The position numbers and the translations under genes were made by a program. A stretch of 64,000 nt of DNA, from the NCBI RefSeq assembly GCF_027924525.1, contig NZ_AP027040.1, positions 806,001-870,000 on the forward strand, given 5' to 3'. The notes beneath the pieces were generated by a model. The model saw only the letters and a list, made by a program, of their open reading frames with translations. It was not told the origin of the DNA and made no database searches. This document shows, piece by piece, positions 50,239 to 59,918 of this stretch; position 1 is the stretch's first letter; each line of letters starts with the position of its first letter. This stretch comes from Aurantimicrobium sp. INA4 (GTDB lineage: Bacteria > Actinomycetota > Actinomycetes > Actinomycetales > Microbacteriaceae).

Positions 50239-51944
50239 TAGTTTTCCTCCTTCGCTTCAGAGGATTGTTGGGCTTTACGCTCGGCAATTGTCTGACGCTT
50301 TAGCGCTTCTTTCGAGGACTTAGCCAGCTTCTCAGTTGAGACACGTTTTGCGGGAGCAAATTGTGCACGCCCACGATATGTTGCACCCAAAGCTTGAGGA
50401 TTCAGACCCGAGAAGGTACTTCCCCCGTTGAAATAACGAGTTTGTCCCAAAAGTTGAAGCATCGGGTGAGTAAAGAGGGCAACGACAAAAAGGTCGACAA
50501 TTGTGGTCAAACCCAATGTCAGCGCGAAGCCTCGAACGTTACCAACAGCAAGAATGAAGAGCACTATGGCCGCCAGGAAGTTGACCGTGTCACTGGCAAC
50601 GATGGTTCGGAATGCACGCTTCCAACCTGCCTCGATTGCAGATTCAAGACCTCGTCCGTCTCGTAGTTCGTCTCGAATTCTCTCAAAGTAGACGATGAAT
50701 GAATCGGCGGTAATACCGATAGCCACGATCAAACCAGCGACACCAGCAAGAGAAAGTCGATACCCTTCACGCCACGACAAAATCGTGACGAGAAGATAAG
50801 TCATCAGTGCTGCAACTGCAAGTGAAGCTACTGTAACCAAACCCAATGCACGATATTGAATCAATGAGTACAGAACAACAAGAATCAAACCAATAGCTCC
50901 AGCTAAAAGACCACTCATGAGCTGGGTTGAACCCAAGGTCGCTGAAATTGTTTCTGAGGATTGAACCTGGAAACCGATTGGGAGTGCACCATACTTCAAT
51001 TGATCTGCAAGAGTTTTTGAACTCTCTTGAGTGAAGCCACCAGTAATTTGAGCGCTACCAGTGGTGATGGCGGCATTGGTTGAAGGTGCTGTGAGTACAC
51101 GACCGTCAAGAACAATTGCGAACTGGTTTTGAGAACCGGTAAGACCAAATAAACGGGTTGTAACATCACCAAAAGCTTTGGTGCCTTTGTCATTGAAGGA
51201 GAGATCAACTGCCCACTGGCCTGTACTAGCACCCGTAGAGGAGGTGACCATCCCTGCTGAAGCATCCGAGATATCAGAACCAGAAACTTCAACTGGCCCC
51301 AGTAAGTACTTCACCGTGTTTGTGAAATCGCAGGTAATCAAGGGTTGGTCTTCTGGAGCTGTGCTTGCGGCTTGAATGTTCTCGTCAGCGCAATCAAACT
51401 GCTCATACTGGGCTTGAAGAGCTGGTGTAATCCAGTTCAAGTCACTTCCGTTGGAAGGTGCGACAGCAGGCACAGAAGACAAATTAGGATCAATTGGCCC
51501 TTGAGGAACGGGTGTTGCCGTTCCATCTGCTCCTACAACAGAGGTTGTCGGTGCACCGGCAATGAGGACAGCCCGGAAATCTAGTTTCGCTGAAGCTTCA
51601 ATTCTGGCCAGCGTTGCATCATCAGGTTGACCTGGAATAGAAACAACAATGTTTTGATTTCCCTGAGTATTTATTTCAGCTTCAGAAACTCCTGCGGAGT
51701 CAATTCTCTGTCGAATAATGGATACCGCTTGGGCCATTTGTTCTTCTGAAACCTTTTGGCCACTCTCGAGCTTGGGGGCAAGAACAATCTGGGTTCCACC
51801 CTCAAGGTCAAGTGCAAGTTTCGGAGTCCATGAACCCCCGCCCCAGATCACACCGGCAGCGTTAATTCCGACCAGGCCGGCAATCAATACAAGAAGCCAC
51901 GTAAGGGATCGAAGAGCCTTACGCGTAGTTTGGGAACGCGCCAT
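50238..51944 (-). CDS. secD: Protein translocase subunit SecD
   Basis: 568-residue Sec accessory membrane protein. The first membrane helix (13-33) leads to LDLEGGTQIVL, the conserved P1 region; the large extracytoplasmic domain carries an Ala/Thr/Pro-rich insertion (about 150-175); then five helices with GIVAIGITADSFIVYFERIRDE-type signature (seen as AIGITADSFIVYFERI). The cytoplasmic tail is Lys/Glu-rich. Follows yajC with one shared base. Confidence 0.97.
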   Translation of the reverse strand: MARSQTTRKALRSLTWLLVLIAGLVGINAAGVIWGGGSWTPKLALDLEGGTQIVLAPKLESGQKVSEEQMAQAVSIIRQRIDSAGVSEAEINTQGNQNIVVSIPGQPDDATLARIEASAKLDFRAVLIAGAPTTSVVGADGTATPVPQGPIDPNLSSVPAVAPSNGSDLNWITPALQAQYEQFDCADENIQAASTAPEDQPLITCDFTNTVKYLLGPVEVSGSDISDASAGMVTSSTGASTGQWAVDLSFNDKGTKAFGDVTTRLFGLTGSQNQFAIVLDGRVLTAPSTNAAITTGSAQITGGFTQESSKTLADQLKYGALPIGFQVQSSETISATLGSTQLMSGLLAGAIGLILVVLYSLIQYRALGLVTVASLAVAALMTYLLVTILSWREGYRLSLAGVAGLIVAIGITADSFIVYFERIRDELRDGRGLESAIEAGWKRAFRTIVASDTVNFLAAIVLFILAVGNVRGFALTLGLTTIVDLFVVALFTHPMLQLLGQTRYFNGGSTFSGLNPQALGATYRGRAQFAPAKRVSTEKLAKSSKEALKRQTIAERKAQQSSEAKEEN

Positions 51945-52336
51945 TACTTTTTGTTTTTTGGCTTGCGCTCACCAAATTGAGGATCAATTTCGAGTGCACC
52001 AGCTTCTGCCTCTGGGTCTAGAGCGAGTTTGGTGATATCTGCGCCAATTGATTCACCGGCGGATGGAGCGACAGCAGCGTTTTCTACAACACGTGCAATA
52101 GCTTGGCGGTGAAGTTTGAGAGTGTTTTTGGGAGAAGTCTCGAGAACAACAATGTTCTCAGCGTCATCAATGGACTTGATTGTTCCGTAAACGCCAAAAG
52201 TGGTCATCACGTGCGCCCCGGGAACCACTGTCTTCTGAAGCTCTTCAGCAGCTTTCTTACGCTTTTGTCCATTGCGGAACATGAAGAAGACCAAAACGGC
52301 CAACACAGCCATCATGAAAAGTGTCATGGGATCCAT
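51944..52336 (-). CDS. yajC: Preprotein translocase subunit YajC
   Basis: Small single-pass component of the SecDF-YajC complex. 130 residues: membrane helix at 5-20 (LFMMAVLAVLVFFMFRNGQKRKK) followed by the conserved VVPGAHVMTTFGVYGTI and a polar C-terminal tail. Placed between ruvB and secD, as in most actinobacteria. Confidence 0.94.
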   Translation of the reverse strand: MDPMTLFMMAVLAVLVFFMFRNGQKRKKAAEELQKTVVPGAHVMTTFGVYGTIKSIDDAENIVVLETSPKNTLKLHRQAIARVVENAAVAPSAGESIGADITKLALDPEAEAGALEIDPQFGERKPKNKK

Positions 52337-52400
52337 GAGAAAGTCCTTAGGGAGTCAAATCCGATGCAAACACATCTCTAACGAGTATAGGTCACAGATG

Positions 52401-53411
52401 CTATGGGTTTATTGAGGGAGGAGTCAGGCCTAAATGGGCCCATCCTTGTGATGTTGCAATGCGTCCACGATGGGTGCGGCTCATAAGCCCTTCTCGGATA
52501 AGAAATGGCTCGACTGTGGCCTCAATCGTTTCTGATTCTTCACCGATTGAAATTGCCAGAGAATTCACACCAACCGGTCCCCCATTGAAGCGTTCGACGA
52601 GAGCAGAAAGTACGGAGCGGTCTAGACGATCAAGTCCGCGTTCATCAACGTCATATAGAGCTAAGGCAAGTTCTACAGCGTGTGCTGCATCTTCACTTGA
52701 GTGAACTGTCATGTAATCACGAACACGGCGTAATAGTCGGTTGGCGATTCGTGGTGTTCCCCGGCTTCGACGTGCAATTTCGAGAAGAGCTGATTCCGGA
52801 ATGGTGATGGATAGGAGTTGGGCTGATCGTGTGAGAACAGTCCTGAGTTCTTCAACTTCATAAAACTCAAGATGAGCAGTAAATCCAAAACGGTCCCGAA
52901 GTGGACTCGCCAGTAGTCCAGTTCTCGTAGTGGCTCCCACAAGCGTAAATGGGGGTAAATCAAGAGGAATGGAGGAAGCTCCCACCCCTTTACCAACCAT
53001 GATGTCAATGCGAAAATCTTCCATGGCGAGATACAGCATTTCTTCTGCAGATCGGGCCATGCGGTGTATTTCATCAATGAAAAGAACTTCACCAGGAACA
53101 AGTGAGGAAAGCAATGCTGCTAAATCACCTGCATGACTAATGGCGGGGCCACTAGACATCCGAAGTGATCGACCAGATTCATGCGCAACAATCATGGCCA
53201 GCGTTGTTTTCCCTAGGCCAGGTGGGCCCGATAACAGGATGTGGTCGGGTGTTCGAGAATCCATTTCGGCAGCTTTGAGAAGCAACCCCAATTGACTGAC
53301 GACTTTGTGTTGTCCAACAAATTCAGTTAATGATTGAGGGCGAAGCGCACCTTCAAAGTCTCGTTCACTGTCGTTGAGTGGTTGCCCAGAAGTCACAGCG
53401 TCGCCAGACAT
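52401..53411 (-). CDS. ruvB: Holliday junction branch migration ATPase RuvB
   Basis: Hexameric AAA+ motor of RuvABC. 336 residues: [12 protein letters not shown] at the N-terminus, Walker [10 protein letters not shown] at 62-70, Walker B LFIDEIHR, sensor ATTRTGLL, arginine finger region SPLRDRFG, and a winged-helix C-terminus ([13 protein letters not shown]). Starts directly after the ruvA stop. Confidence 0.98.
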   Translation of the reverse strand: MSGDAVTSGQPLNDSERDFEGALRPQSLTEFVGQHKVVSQLGLLLKAAEMDSRTPDHILLSGPPGLGKTTLAMIVAHESGRSLRMSSGPAISHAGDLAALLSSLVPGEVLFIDEIHRMARSAEEMLYLAMEDFRIDIMVGKGVGASSIPLDLPPFTLVGATTRTGLLASPLRDRFGFTAHLEFYEVEELRTVLTRSAQLLSITIPESALLEIARRSRGTPRIANRLLRRVRDYMTVHSSEDAAHAVELALALYDVDERGLDRLDRSVLSALVERFNGGPVGVNSLAISIGEESETIEATVEPFLIREGLMSRTHRGRIATSQGWAHLGLTPPSINP

Positions 53412-54014
53412 TTACTTTTTTCCAGCCAAGAGCGCAAGGGCTTCTTTGAGGAGAACTGAAGAAGAGGATCGGTCTAACGAAGTGCCTGAAAGGGTTTGTA
53501 GAGCGTCTTGGGCTATTTTTTCATTCCAGCCCAGACCAACCAAGGCATTGAGAACAATTGTTTCCGCTTCAGTAGATGGGTGAGGCGAGGCAGTTGCGTG
53601 GGAAGAATGTGACAACGAACTAATCTTGCCTGCTAACTGAACAATAATCAGTTTTGCTGTTTTGGGACCAATTCCAGAAACCTTTTTGAACGCCGCATCA
53701 TTCTCATCAACAACAGCAGTCAATATTTCTGCTGGTGAGAGCTCAGAAAGAATCGCCAGAGCAGAGCGTGGGCCAACACCAGAGACAGAAAGTAATACTT
53801 CAAAAATTTCTGTGCTTTCAGGCGACTCAAATCCAAAGAGGGTCATCGAGTCTTCACGAACCACAAGTGAAGTGAAAAAGACATGCTTCTCCCCCACCGC
53901 TAGGGTTCTTTTGTGCCCTGAGGTGATGTGCACGAGATAGCCGACACCGTTGACATCGACGATGCAAGTTGAGTCTCGCACAGCTGAAACTGTGCCATTG
54001 AGGGAGGCAATCAC
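53412..54014 (-). CDS. ruvA: Holliday junction-binding protein RuvA
   Basis: Tetrameric junction-binding subunit. 200 residues: OB domain (MIASLNGTV), two helix-hairpin-helix motifs (LSVSGVGPRSALAIL, VSGIGPKTAKLI) and the C-terminal RuvB-contact domain (LVGLGWNEKIAQDAL). Start is a GTG. Confidence 0.97.
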   Translation of the reverse strand: MIASLNGTVSAVRDSTCIVDVNGVGYLVHITSGHKRTLAVGEKHVFFTSLVVREDSMTLFGFESPESTEIFEVLLSVSGVGPRSALAILSELSPAEILTAVVDENDAAFKKVSGIGPKTAKLIIVQLAGKISSLSHSSHATASPHPSTEAETIVLNALVGLGWNEKIAQDALQTLSGTSLDRSSSSVLLKEALALLAGKK

Positions 54015-54032
54015 GTGCTCAGCATAGAGCGG

Positions 54033-54587
54033 TTATCCTCGTTTTTTGGCCTGACGCTCCGCCTCACGCCAACGTTGCTGTGCAGGAGTGAGTGCGCCCT
54101 GAGGAACAGTCATTGACCCGCCACGCCACGCGTTACAAATTGCCAAAGCAAGGGCATCTGTGGCGTCGGGAAGAAGTTTGCCTTCGGGCAGAACTAAAAG
54201 TCTCCCAACCATTGATGCTACTTGGGCCTTGTTGGCTCGGCCGGTTCCCGTTATCGATGCTTTTACTTCACTCGGAGTATGAAGATCTACTGGAAGACCT
54301 CGTTGTGCAGCTTCAAGAAAAGCCACAGCACTGGCTTGAGCAGTTCCCATTACCGTCCGAAGGTTGTGTTGTGCGAAAACCCGTTCTACAGCTATGCGTT
54401 GCGGTTCGTACTTGTCAATCAGCTGTGCCAAATCGTTTTGTAACAGAAGAAGTCGCTCGGGTAGATCGAGTTGTTTATCAGTAGTGAGCACAGAAACATG
54501 AACGAGCGAAACAGAACGGTCAGCTTTCGCATCAATAACACCCACGCCACAACGGGTGAGTCCCGGATCAACTCCGAGAATACGCAA
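54033..54587 (-). CDS. ruvC: Crossover junction endonuclease RuvC
   Basis: Resolvase that nicks Holliday junctions. 184 residues with an RNase H fold; acidic residues in LGVDPGLTRCG (first Asp), the Glu of AVERVFAQHN and the C-terminal DATDALALAICN. The start is TTG at 54587, just before which AGGA occurs; this fits the family start MRILGVDPG. A basic tail of about 15 residues follows the catalytic core. Confidence 0.96.
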   Translation of the reverse strand: MRILGVDPGLTRCGVGVIDAKADRSVSLVHVSVLTTDKQLDLPERLLLLQNDLAQLIDKYEPQRIAVERVFAQHNLRTVMGTAQASAVAFLEAAQRGLPVDLHTPSEVKASITGTGRANKAQVASMVGRLLVLPEGKLLPDATDALALAICNAWRGGSMTVPQGALTPAQQRWREAERQAKKRG

Positions 54588-54588
54588 G

Positions 54589-55347
54589 TTATTCCTGCTC
54601 TAATTCGGCAAGTACAGATTCGCTCAAATCGAAATTGCTGAAGACATTTTGAACGTCATCCGAGTCTTCGAGAGCGTCAATAAGCTTGAACACTTTTCGT
54701 GCAGTGTCAGCATCAATTTCTACCTCAAGATTGGGAACGAACTCTGCATCAGCAGAGTCGTAGTCTATGTTCGCAGCCTGTAGTGCTTCACGCACCGCAA
54801 CGAGATCTTGGGGCTCCGAGATGATTTCAAATGACCCGTTGTGGCTAGATACATCCTCGGCACCGGCATCGAGCACTGCAGCAAGGATTGTGTCTTCATC
54901 AACACCAGCCTGCGCTGAAACTCTGATCACGCCTTTGCGGCTGAAGTTATAGGCAACAGATCCGGGATCTGCCATGTTGCCGCCATTACGGCTCATGGCA
55001 GTGCGAACCTCTGCTGCGGCGCGGTTTTTGTTATCTGTCAAACATTCAATGAGGAGGGCGACCCCGTTGGGTCCGTAGCCTTCATACATGATGGTGGTGT
55101 ACTCGACTGAGTCACCGGTCAGGCCTGCACCTCGCTTGATAGCGCGATCAATGTTGTCGTTAGGAACGCTAGTTTTTTTAGCTTTCTGAACTGCATCAAC
55201 AAGGGTTGGGTTTCCAGAAAGATCAGCGCCACCAAGTTTTGCTGCAACTTCAATGTTTTTGATGAGCTTTGCAAACGACTTAGCGCGGCGCGCATCAATA
55301 ACAGCTTTTTTGTGCTTGGTGGTGGCCCACTTGGAATGTCCAGACAT
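54589..55347 (-). CDS. YebC/PmpR-family protein (DUF28)
   Basis: 252 residues, complete family length. The start [20 protein letters not shown] and the later GGADLSGNP and [10 protein letters not shown] are diagnostic. Members act as DNA-binding regulators or, by more recent work on YebC-type proteins, as factors that help translation of difficult peptides; sequence alone cannot decide. Located between pdxT and ruvC as in most actinobacteria. Confidence 0.96.
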   Translation of the reverse strand: MSGHSKWATTKHKKAVIDARRAKSFAKLIKNIEVAAKLGGADLSGNPTLVDAVQKAKKTSVPNDNIDRAIKRGAGLTGDSVEYTTIMYEGYGPNGVALLIECLTDNKNRAAAEVRTAMSRNGGNMADPGSVAYNFSRKGVIRVSAQAGVDEDTILAAVLDAGAEDVSSHNGSFEIISEPQDLVAVREALQAANIDYDSADAEFVPNLEVEIDADTARKVFKLIDALEDSDDVQNVFSNFDLSESVLAELEQE

Positions 55348-55350
55348 GCC

Positions 55351-55977
55351 TTAAATCTTAGCTTTCTTCTTTTCAACGTATTGAGCTACGCGCCCAAGGA
55401 AATATTCATGAACACGTGGATCGCCATTGACTTCTGGATGGAAAGAAATTCCTAACAAATTATCCTGTTCGACGGCAACGATTCTCCCATCATGAAGTTG
55501 AGAAATGACTCGAACTCCCTCTCCAACTCGTTCAACAATTGGAGCTCGAATAAACGTGGCAGGAATGAGTTCTTCCGAAACCCCTGGCATGGGCAAATCA
55601 ACCTCAAAGGAATCAATTTGGGTCCCAAAAGCATTCCGGCGCACATCAACATGAAGTCCACCCAAAGATTCTTGCTCAACGATGGCATCAACAACGTTGT
55701 CTGCCATCATGATCAATCCCGCACAGGTTCCAAAAACAGGCATTCCATCAGCAATGGCAGAACGAAGTGGCTGTTGCATCCCAAATTGTCGAACCAACTT
55801 GTCCATAACACTTGATTCCCCGCCAGGAATAACGAGGGCATCTACAGTTGCAAGTTCCTCCGGACGACGAACTTTGATGACCTGGGCTCCCAATGTAGAA
55901 AGCACCTGCATATGCTCACGAACATCGCCCTGGAAGGCTAGAACTCCTATTCGGAGATGTGAATATTTACCAGCCAC
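55351..55977 (-). CDS. pdxT: Pyridoxal 5'-phosphate synthase glutaminase subunit
   Basis: Provides ammonia to PdxS for PLP synthesis. 208 residues with the GTG start at 55977, which overlaps the pdxS 3' end by 11 bp; the longer frame that runs on upstream lies in pdxS. The protein shows [26 protein letters not shown], the nucleophile in FGTCAGLIM and the catalytic His-Glu in SFHPEVNGD. Confidence 0.95.
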   Translation of the reverse strand: MAGKYSHLRIGVLAFQGDVREHMQVLSTLGAQVIKVRRPEELATVDALVIPGGESSVMDKLVRQFGMQQPLRSAIADGMPVFGTCAGLIMMADNVVDAIVEQESLGGLHVDVRRNAFGTQIDSFEVDLPMPGVSEELIPATFIRAPIVERVGEGVRVISQLHDGRIVAVEQDNLLGISFHPEVNGDPRVHEYFLGRVAQYVEKKKAKI

Positions 55978-56869
55978 GTTCAGCGAGGCGGTGTGGAGCA
56001 GGAATGTCTGCAACATTGATGCCGACCATAGCTTCACCCAGTCCGCGTGAGGTTTCCACGATCACCTTGGGGTCATCGAAGAAAGCCGCAGCCTTGACAA
56101 TCGCCTTTGCGCGTGCAGCTGGGTCTCCAGACTTGAAAATGCCAGAGCCTACGAAAACACCATCAGCACCGAGCTGGAGCATCATTGCCGCATCTGCGGG
56201 AGTAGCGACACCGCCAGCAGTGAAAAGTGGAACTGGAAGCTTTCCAGTTGAAGCAACCTCAACGACGAGGTCATATGGAGCCTGAAGTTCCTTCGCAGCA
56301 ACATAGAGTTCATCTTTAGCCAAAGATGAAAGCCAGCGGAGTTCAGCATTGATTTTGCGAATGTGCTTGGTTGCTTCGGAAACGTCACCGGTACCAGCTT
56401 CACCCTTGGACCGAATCATTGCAGCACCTTCGTTTACGCGACGAAGCGCTTCTCCTAAGTTGGTGGCACCACAAACAAAGGGAACTTCAAAGGCCCACTT
56501 GTCAATGTGATTGACATAGTCGGCTGGACTGAGTACCTCTGACTCGTCAATGAAGTCAACATTCAGTTCTGCAAGTACTTGCGCCTCAACAAAGTGGCCA
56601 ATGCGAGCTTTAGCCATCACAGGGATGCTCACTGCTGCCTGGATGCCTTCGATCAAGTCGGGGTCGCTCATGCGAGCTACGCCACCCTGTGCGCGAATGT
56701 CTGCTGGAACTCGCTCGAGAGCCATTACAGCAATAGCTCCGGCATCTTCGGCGATGCGAGCCTGTTCAGCGGTGACAACGTCCATGATGACGCCACCCTT
56801 GAGCTGTTCTGCAAGACCACGCTTGACGCGGTTGCTACCAGTAAGTGGAGTGTTGTTCTTTTCAGTCAT
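55967..56869 (-). CDS. pdxS: Pyridoxal 5'-phosphate synthase synthase subunit
   Basis: Condenses ribose 5-phosphate, glyceraldehyde 3-phosphate and ammonia to PLP. 300 residues, TIM barrel: [22 protein letters not shown], catalytic lysines in VMAKARIGH and [11 protein letters not shown], and the phosphate loops [12 protein letters not shown] and FVGSGIFKS. The organism is thus equipped for de novo B6 synthesis. Confidence 0.98.
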   Translation of the reverse strand: MTEKNNTPLTGSNRVKRGLAEQLKGGVIMDVVTAEQARIAEDAGAIAVMALERVPADIRAQGGVARMSDPDLIEGIQAAVSIPVMAKARIGHFVEAQVLAELNVDFIDESEVLSPADYVNHIDKWAFEVPFVCGATNLGEALRRVNEGAAMIRSKGEAGTGDVSEATKHIRKINAELRWLSSLAKDELYVAAKELQAPYDLVVEVASTGKLPVPLFTAGGVATPADAAMMLQLGADGVFVGSGIFKSGDPAARAKAIVKAAAFFDDPKVIVETSRGLGEAMVGINVADIPAPHRLAERGW

Positions 56870-56905
56870 TTTTCGCTTCTCTTGAATTGAGGATCTGTTA
56901 GAAGT

Positions 56906-57475
56906 TTAGTTCTGTTCACGCCAAGCTTTTGCTACCGCTAATCGGACATCTCCGAGAAGTGCTGTGATTGCTTTGCTCTTGGCAATGATGGGGAAGAAAT
57001 TTGAGTCTGTAGCCCATCGTGGCACTACGTGTTGGTGGAGATGATCTGCAATGCCGGCTCCAGCAACGCGGCCTTGGTTCATGCCGATGTTGTAACCGTC
57101 ATTGCGAGCAACTTTTTTCAAAACTCGCATTGCTTCCTGAGTCAGACTAGCGATTTCTGCGGTTTCTTCAACAGAGGCTTCGTCATACATTGCAACGTGA
57201 CGATAGGGGCAAACAAGCAGGTGTCCACTGTTATAAGGGTATAAATTCAGCAAAACAAAGGCGTGTTTGCCTCGATGAACAATAAGTGCCTCTTCATCAG
57301 ACATTTCCGGTGCAAGGCAAAACGGACAGTCATCTCGAGAGGGCTGTTGACCGTTTTCGATATACGCCAAACGATGTGGCGTCCACAACCGTTGAAATTC
57401 GTCGGGTACAGCACCAAAAGTAGAAGCTGATCGAAGGTCCACTCCCTCAAACTCATCTGCTTCGTAGTGGTTCAT
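56906..57475 (-). CDS. HIT-domain protein (nucleotide hydrolase/phosphorylase type)
   Basis: 189 residues. The histidine triad is in [13 protein letters not shown], with [13 protein letters not shown] (zinc-type Cys pair) and [20 protein letters not shown] typical of actinobacterial HIT proteins next to thrS, often annotated AP-4-A phosphorylase. The exact substrate is not shown. Its start overlaps the thrS stop by 4 bp. Confidence 0.93.
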   Translation of the reverse strand: MNHYEADEFEGVDLRSASTFGAVPDEFQRLWTPHRLAYIENGQQPSRDDCPFCLAPEMSDEEALIVHRGKHAFVLLNLYPYNSGHLLVCPYRHVAMYDEASVEETAEIASLTQEAMRVLKKVARNDGYNIGMNQGRVAGAGIADHLHQHVVPRWATDSNFFPIIAKSKAITALLGDVRLAVAKAWREQN

Positions 57476-59472
57476 AGGTCTTCGGAGCTCATTACCTGAC
57501 GGTGGTCTCGAACTGCAGCTACAAGAAGATCGACTGCTTGAGCCACGGGGATTGCGTTGCGCTGGCTACCGTCACGGAAACGGAAACTCACTGCACCATT
57601 GGCCCTGTCTTCTTCGCCAGCAATGATCTGCACGGGAATTTTCTGAGCGGCAGCATTACGAATCTTCTTTTGCATGCGGTCATCGCTTGCATCAAGTTGG
57701 ACGCGAAGCCCCTCTGCTTTGAGCTGGTCTAGAACACCAGAGAGGTACTCTTCATACTCTTCAGCTACAGCAATACCTATAGCTTGAACAGGCGCCAACC
57801 AAAGCGGGAAAGCGCCCGCATAGTGCTCAGTGAGTACGCCAAAGAACCGTTCAATTGATCCAAACAATGCTCGGTGAATCATGACTGGACGGTGACGGTT
57901 ACCGTCTGAACCGGTGTATTCCAGATCAAAACGCTCAGGCAGGTTGAAGTCGAGTTGAATTGTTGACATTTGCCATGTGCGACCAATGGCATCACGGGCC
58001 TGAACAGAAATCTTAGGGCCATAGAAAGCAGCGCCCCCTGGATCAGGAACCAGCGTCAAACCGGAGTCTTCAGCAACCTGTCGCAGCGTCTCTGTCGCTT
58101 CTTCCCAGATAGCGTCGTCTCCAACGTACTTCTTGGGATCTTTGGTGGAAAGCTCGAGATAGAAATCATCCAACCCATAGTCACGCAACAGCGAAAGAAC
58201 GAAGTTCAAAACGTTGGTGAGCTCTTCCTTCATGTTCTGACGGGTGGTGAAAATGTGAGCATCATCTTGCGTCATGCCACGAACACGTGTGAGACCGTGA
58301 ACTACGCCTGACTTTTCGTAGCGGTAGACAGAACCGAACTCAAAAAGTCGAAGAGGGAGTTCTCGATAACTCTTCGAGCGTGACTTAAAGATCAGAATGT
58401 GGAATGGACAGTTCATTGGTTTGAGGTAGTAATCAACGCCTTGGCGTGTGATTTCACCTGCCTCATTGCGGATTTCGTCCAATTTCATCGGAGGAAACAT
58501 TCCATCCGCATACCAATCCAAGTGCCCGCTGGTTTCGAACAGGTTCGACTTGGTGATGTGTGGTGAATAGACAAACTCGTAACCGCCCTCTTCGTGGCGA
58601 CGACGGGAGTAGTCCTCCATAGTCCGGCGAATCACTCCACCCTTGGGGTGAAATACAGGTAACCCCGAACCAATCTCATCAGGGAAGCTAAACAAATCAA
58701 GTTCAGTTCCGAGGCGTCGGTGATCACGCTTTGCAGCTTCTTCGAGACGTTCTTGATATGCACGAAGGTCTGCTTTAGATGGCCATGCGGTGCCATAGAT
58801 CCGCTGGAGTTGAGGGTTGTTTTCTGAACCGCGCCAATAAGCCGCTGCCAACCGGGTCAGAGCAAAACCATCACCAATCATGCGGGTGTTTGGAACGTGT
58901 GGCCCACGGCACAAATCCTTCCACACGGTCTCTCCCGTGGATGGATCAACGTTGTCGTAAATGGTTAGTTCATTCCCACCAACTTCAACGCTCTCGTTGT
59001 CGTCACCTGTATTGCCACCCTTGAGGCCAATAAGTTCGAGTTTGTATGGCTCTGTGGCAAGCTCTTCACGAGCTTCTTCTTCGGTGACAACACGACGCAT
59101 AAATCGCTGTCCTGCGCGAACAATGCGTGACATGGCCTTTTCCAGGGCTTTCATGTCTTCAGGGGTGAACGCTTCTTCAACATCAAAGTCGTAATAGAAA
59201 CCGTCTGTGACGGGAGGTCCAATACCGAGCTTGGCTTCTGGGTTGACGTTCTGAACAGCCTGCGCAAGGACGTGTGCGGCAGAGTGTCGAAGAATATTGA
59301 GGCCGTCGGCAGAATCAACAGCTATTGGTTCGACAACGTCTCCAGGTTGCAAAACATGAGCCAGGTCGCGCAGTTCCCCGTTGACGCGCATCGCGACAAT
59401 ACTTCGATCCGTGAAAAGCGCGAAGCCATCACTGGAAGCTTGAACGGTTAGTGAACCGGAAACGTCAGACAC
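57472..59472 (-). CDS. thrS: Threonyl-tRNA synthetase
   Basis: 666 residues. TGS domain (first 65), editing domain with [11 protein letters not shown] and the second half to about 240, class II catalytic core with the zinc Cys in [41 protein letters not shown] (motif 3 region), and an anticodon-binding domain with [19 protein letters not shown] start at 59472. No T-box leader is seen before it, only the tRNA terminator. Confidence 0.98.
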   Translation of the reverse strand: MSDVSGSLTVQASSDGFALFTDRSIVAMRVNGELRDLAHVLQPGDVVEPIAVDSADGLNILRHSAAHVLAQAVQNVNPEAKLGIGPPVTDGFYYDFDVEEAFTPEDMKALEKAMSRIVRAGQRFMRRVVTEEEAREELATEPYKLELIGLKGGNTGDDNESVEVGGNELTIYDNVDPSTGETVWKDLCRGPHVPNTRMIGDGFALTRLAAAYWRGSENNPQLQRIYGTAWPSKADLRAYQERLEEAAKRDHRRLGTELDLFSFPDEIGSGLPVFHPKGGVIRRTMEDYSRRRHEEGGYEFVYSPHITKSNLFETSGHLDWYADGMFPPMKLDEIRNEAGEITRQGVDYYLKPMNCPFHILIFKSRSKSYRELPLRLFEFGSVYRYEKSGVVHGLTRVRGMTQDDAHIFTTRQNMKEELTNVLNFVLSLLRDYGLDDFYLELSTKDPKKYVGDDAIWEEATETLRQVAEDSGLTLVPDPGGAAFYGPKISVQARDAIGRTWQMSTIQLDFNLPERFDLEYTGSDGNRHRPVMIHRALFGSIERFFGVLTEHYAGAFPLWLAPVQAIGIAVAEEYEEYLSGVLDQLKAEGLRVQLDASDDRMQKKIRNAAAQKIPVQIIAGEEDRANGAVSFRFRDGSQRNAIPVAQAVDLLVAAVRDHRQVMSSEDL

Positions 59473-59521
59473 GAAGTGAACTCCTCAAAAAGCTATCTCT
59501 ACTAACAGCCTAGCCAAAAGA

Positions 59522-59547
59522 AAAACCCCCGGAAATCCGAGGGTTTT
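59522..59547 (-). terminator. Intrinsic terminator of the tRNA operon
   Basis: On the minus strand an 11-bp stem AAAACCCTCGG / CCGGGGGTTTT, closed by loop ATTT and with one G-U pair, is followed by TTCTTTT. All pairs are intact only on the minus strand (on the plus strand one becomes C-A), so it ends the tRNA transcript just before thrS. Confidence 0.85.
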
Positions 59548-59550
59548 CAG

Positions 59551-59622
59551 TGAGCGATACTGGGATCGAACCAGCGACCTCTTCCGTGTCAGGGAAGCGC
59601 GCTACCGCTGCGCCAATCGCTC
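59551..59622 (-). tRNA. tRNA-Val (anticodon GAC)
   Basis: 72-nt cloverleaf: acceptor GAGCGAT / ATCGCTC, discriminator A, anticodon stem CTTCC / GGAAG with loop CTGACAC (GAC at its centre), and TTCGATC in the T loop. CCA is not encoded. Confidence 0.96.
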
Positions 59623-59647
59623 AAAGCCATGTCCGAAAACGTGGTTT

Positions 59648-59721
59648 TGGAGGTGGATACCGGATTCGAACCGGTGTGGACGGCTTTGCAGGCCGCTGCC
59701 TATCCTCTCGGCCAATCCACC
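59648..59721 (-). tRNA. tRNA-Cys (anticodon GCA)
   Basis: Acceptor GGTGGAT / ATCCACC, discriminator U as expected for Cys, followed by an encoded CCA (59650-59648). Anticodon loop CTGCAAA has GCA. T loop TTCGAAT. Confidence 0.96.
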
Positions 59722-59774
59722 GTAGGTGGTTACCCACGCTAACAATGAGTCGGCCGTAGGACTGACCACACTCG

Positions 59775-59846
59775 AGCGGATGACGAGATTCGAACTCGCG
59801 ACCCTAACCTTGGCAAGGTTATGCGCTACCACTGCGCCACATCCGC
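59775..59846 (-). tRNA. tRNA-Gly (anticodon GCC)
   Basis: Acceptor GCGGATG / CATCCGC, discriminator U, anticodon stem TAACC / GGTTA with loop TTGCCAA giving GCC. First tRNA of the operon; CCA is not encoded. Confidence 0.96.
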
Positions 59847-59871
59847 GTTGCACTCTAATGAGTACCTTGGA

Positions 59872-59900
59872 ACTTTATCGAGAACTCAGCGTGAACGCAA
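59872..59900 (-). promoter_or_regulatory. Candidate promoter of the tRNA-Gly-Cys-Val operon
   Basis: On the minus strand TTGCGT (59900-59895) and TAAAGT (59877-59872) are 17 nt apart, with 25 nt from the -10 to the first base of tRNA-Gly. Each hexamer matches the sigma-70 consensus at four of six positions. Confidence 0.45.
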
Positions 59901-59918
59901 AACCTGACACGCATTTTT

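Noticed and set aside
59473..59521. T-box leader before thrS
   Set aside because: Only about 50 bp lie between the tRNA terminator and thrS; no T-box sequence or antiterminator can be seen.
59850..59918. Terminator after amtB copy 1 (GCGTG/CACGC repeat)
   Set aside because: Short stem, large loop and it overlaps the candidate tRNA promoter; not convincing.
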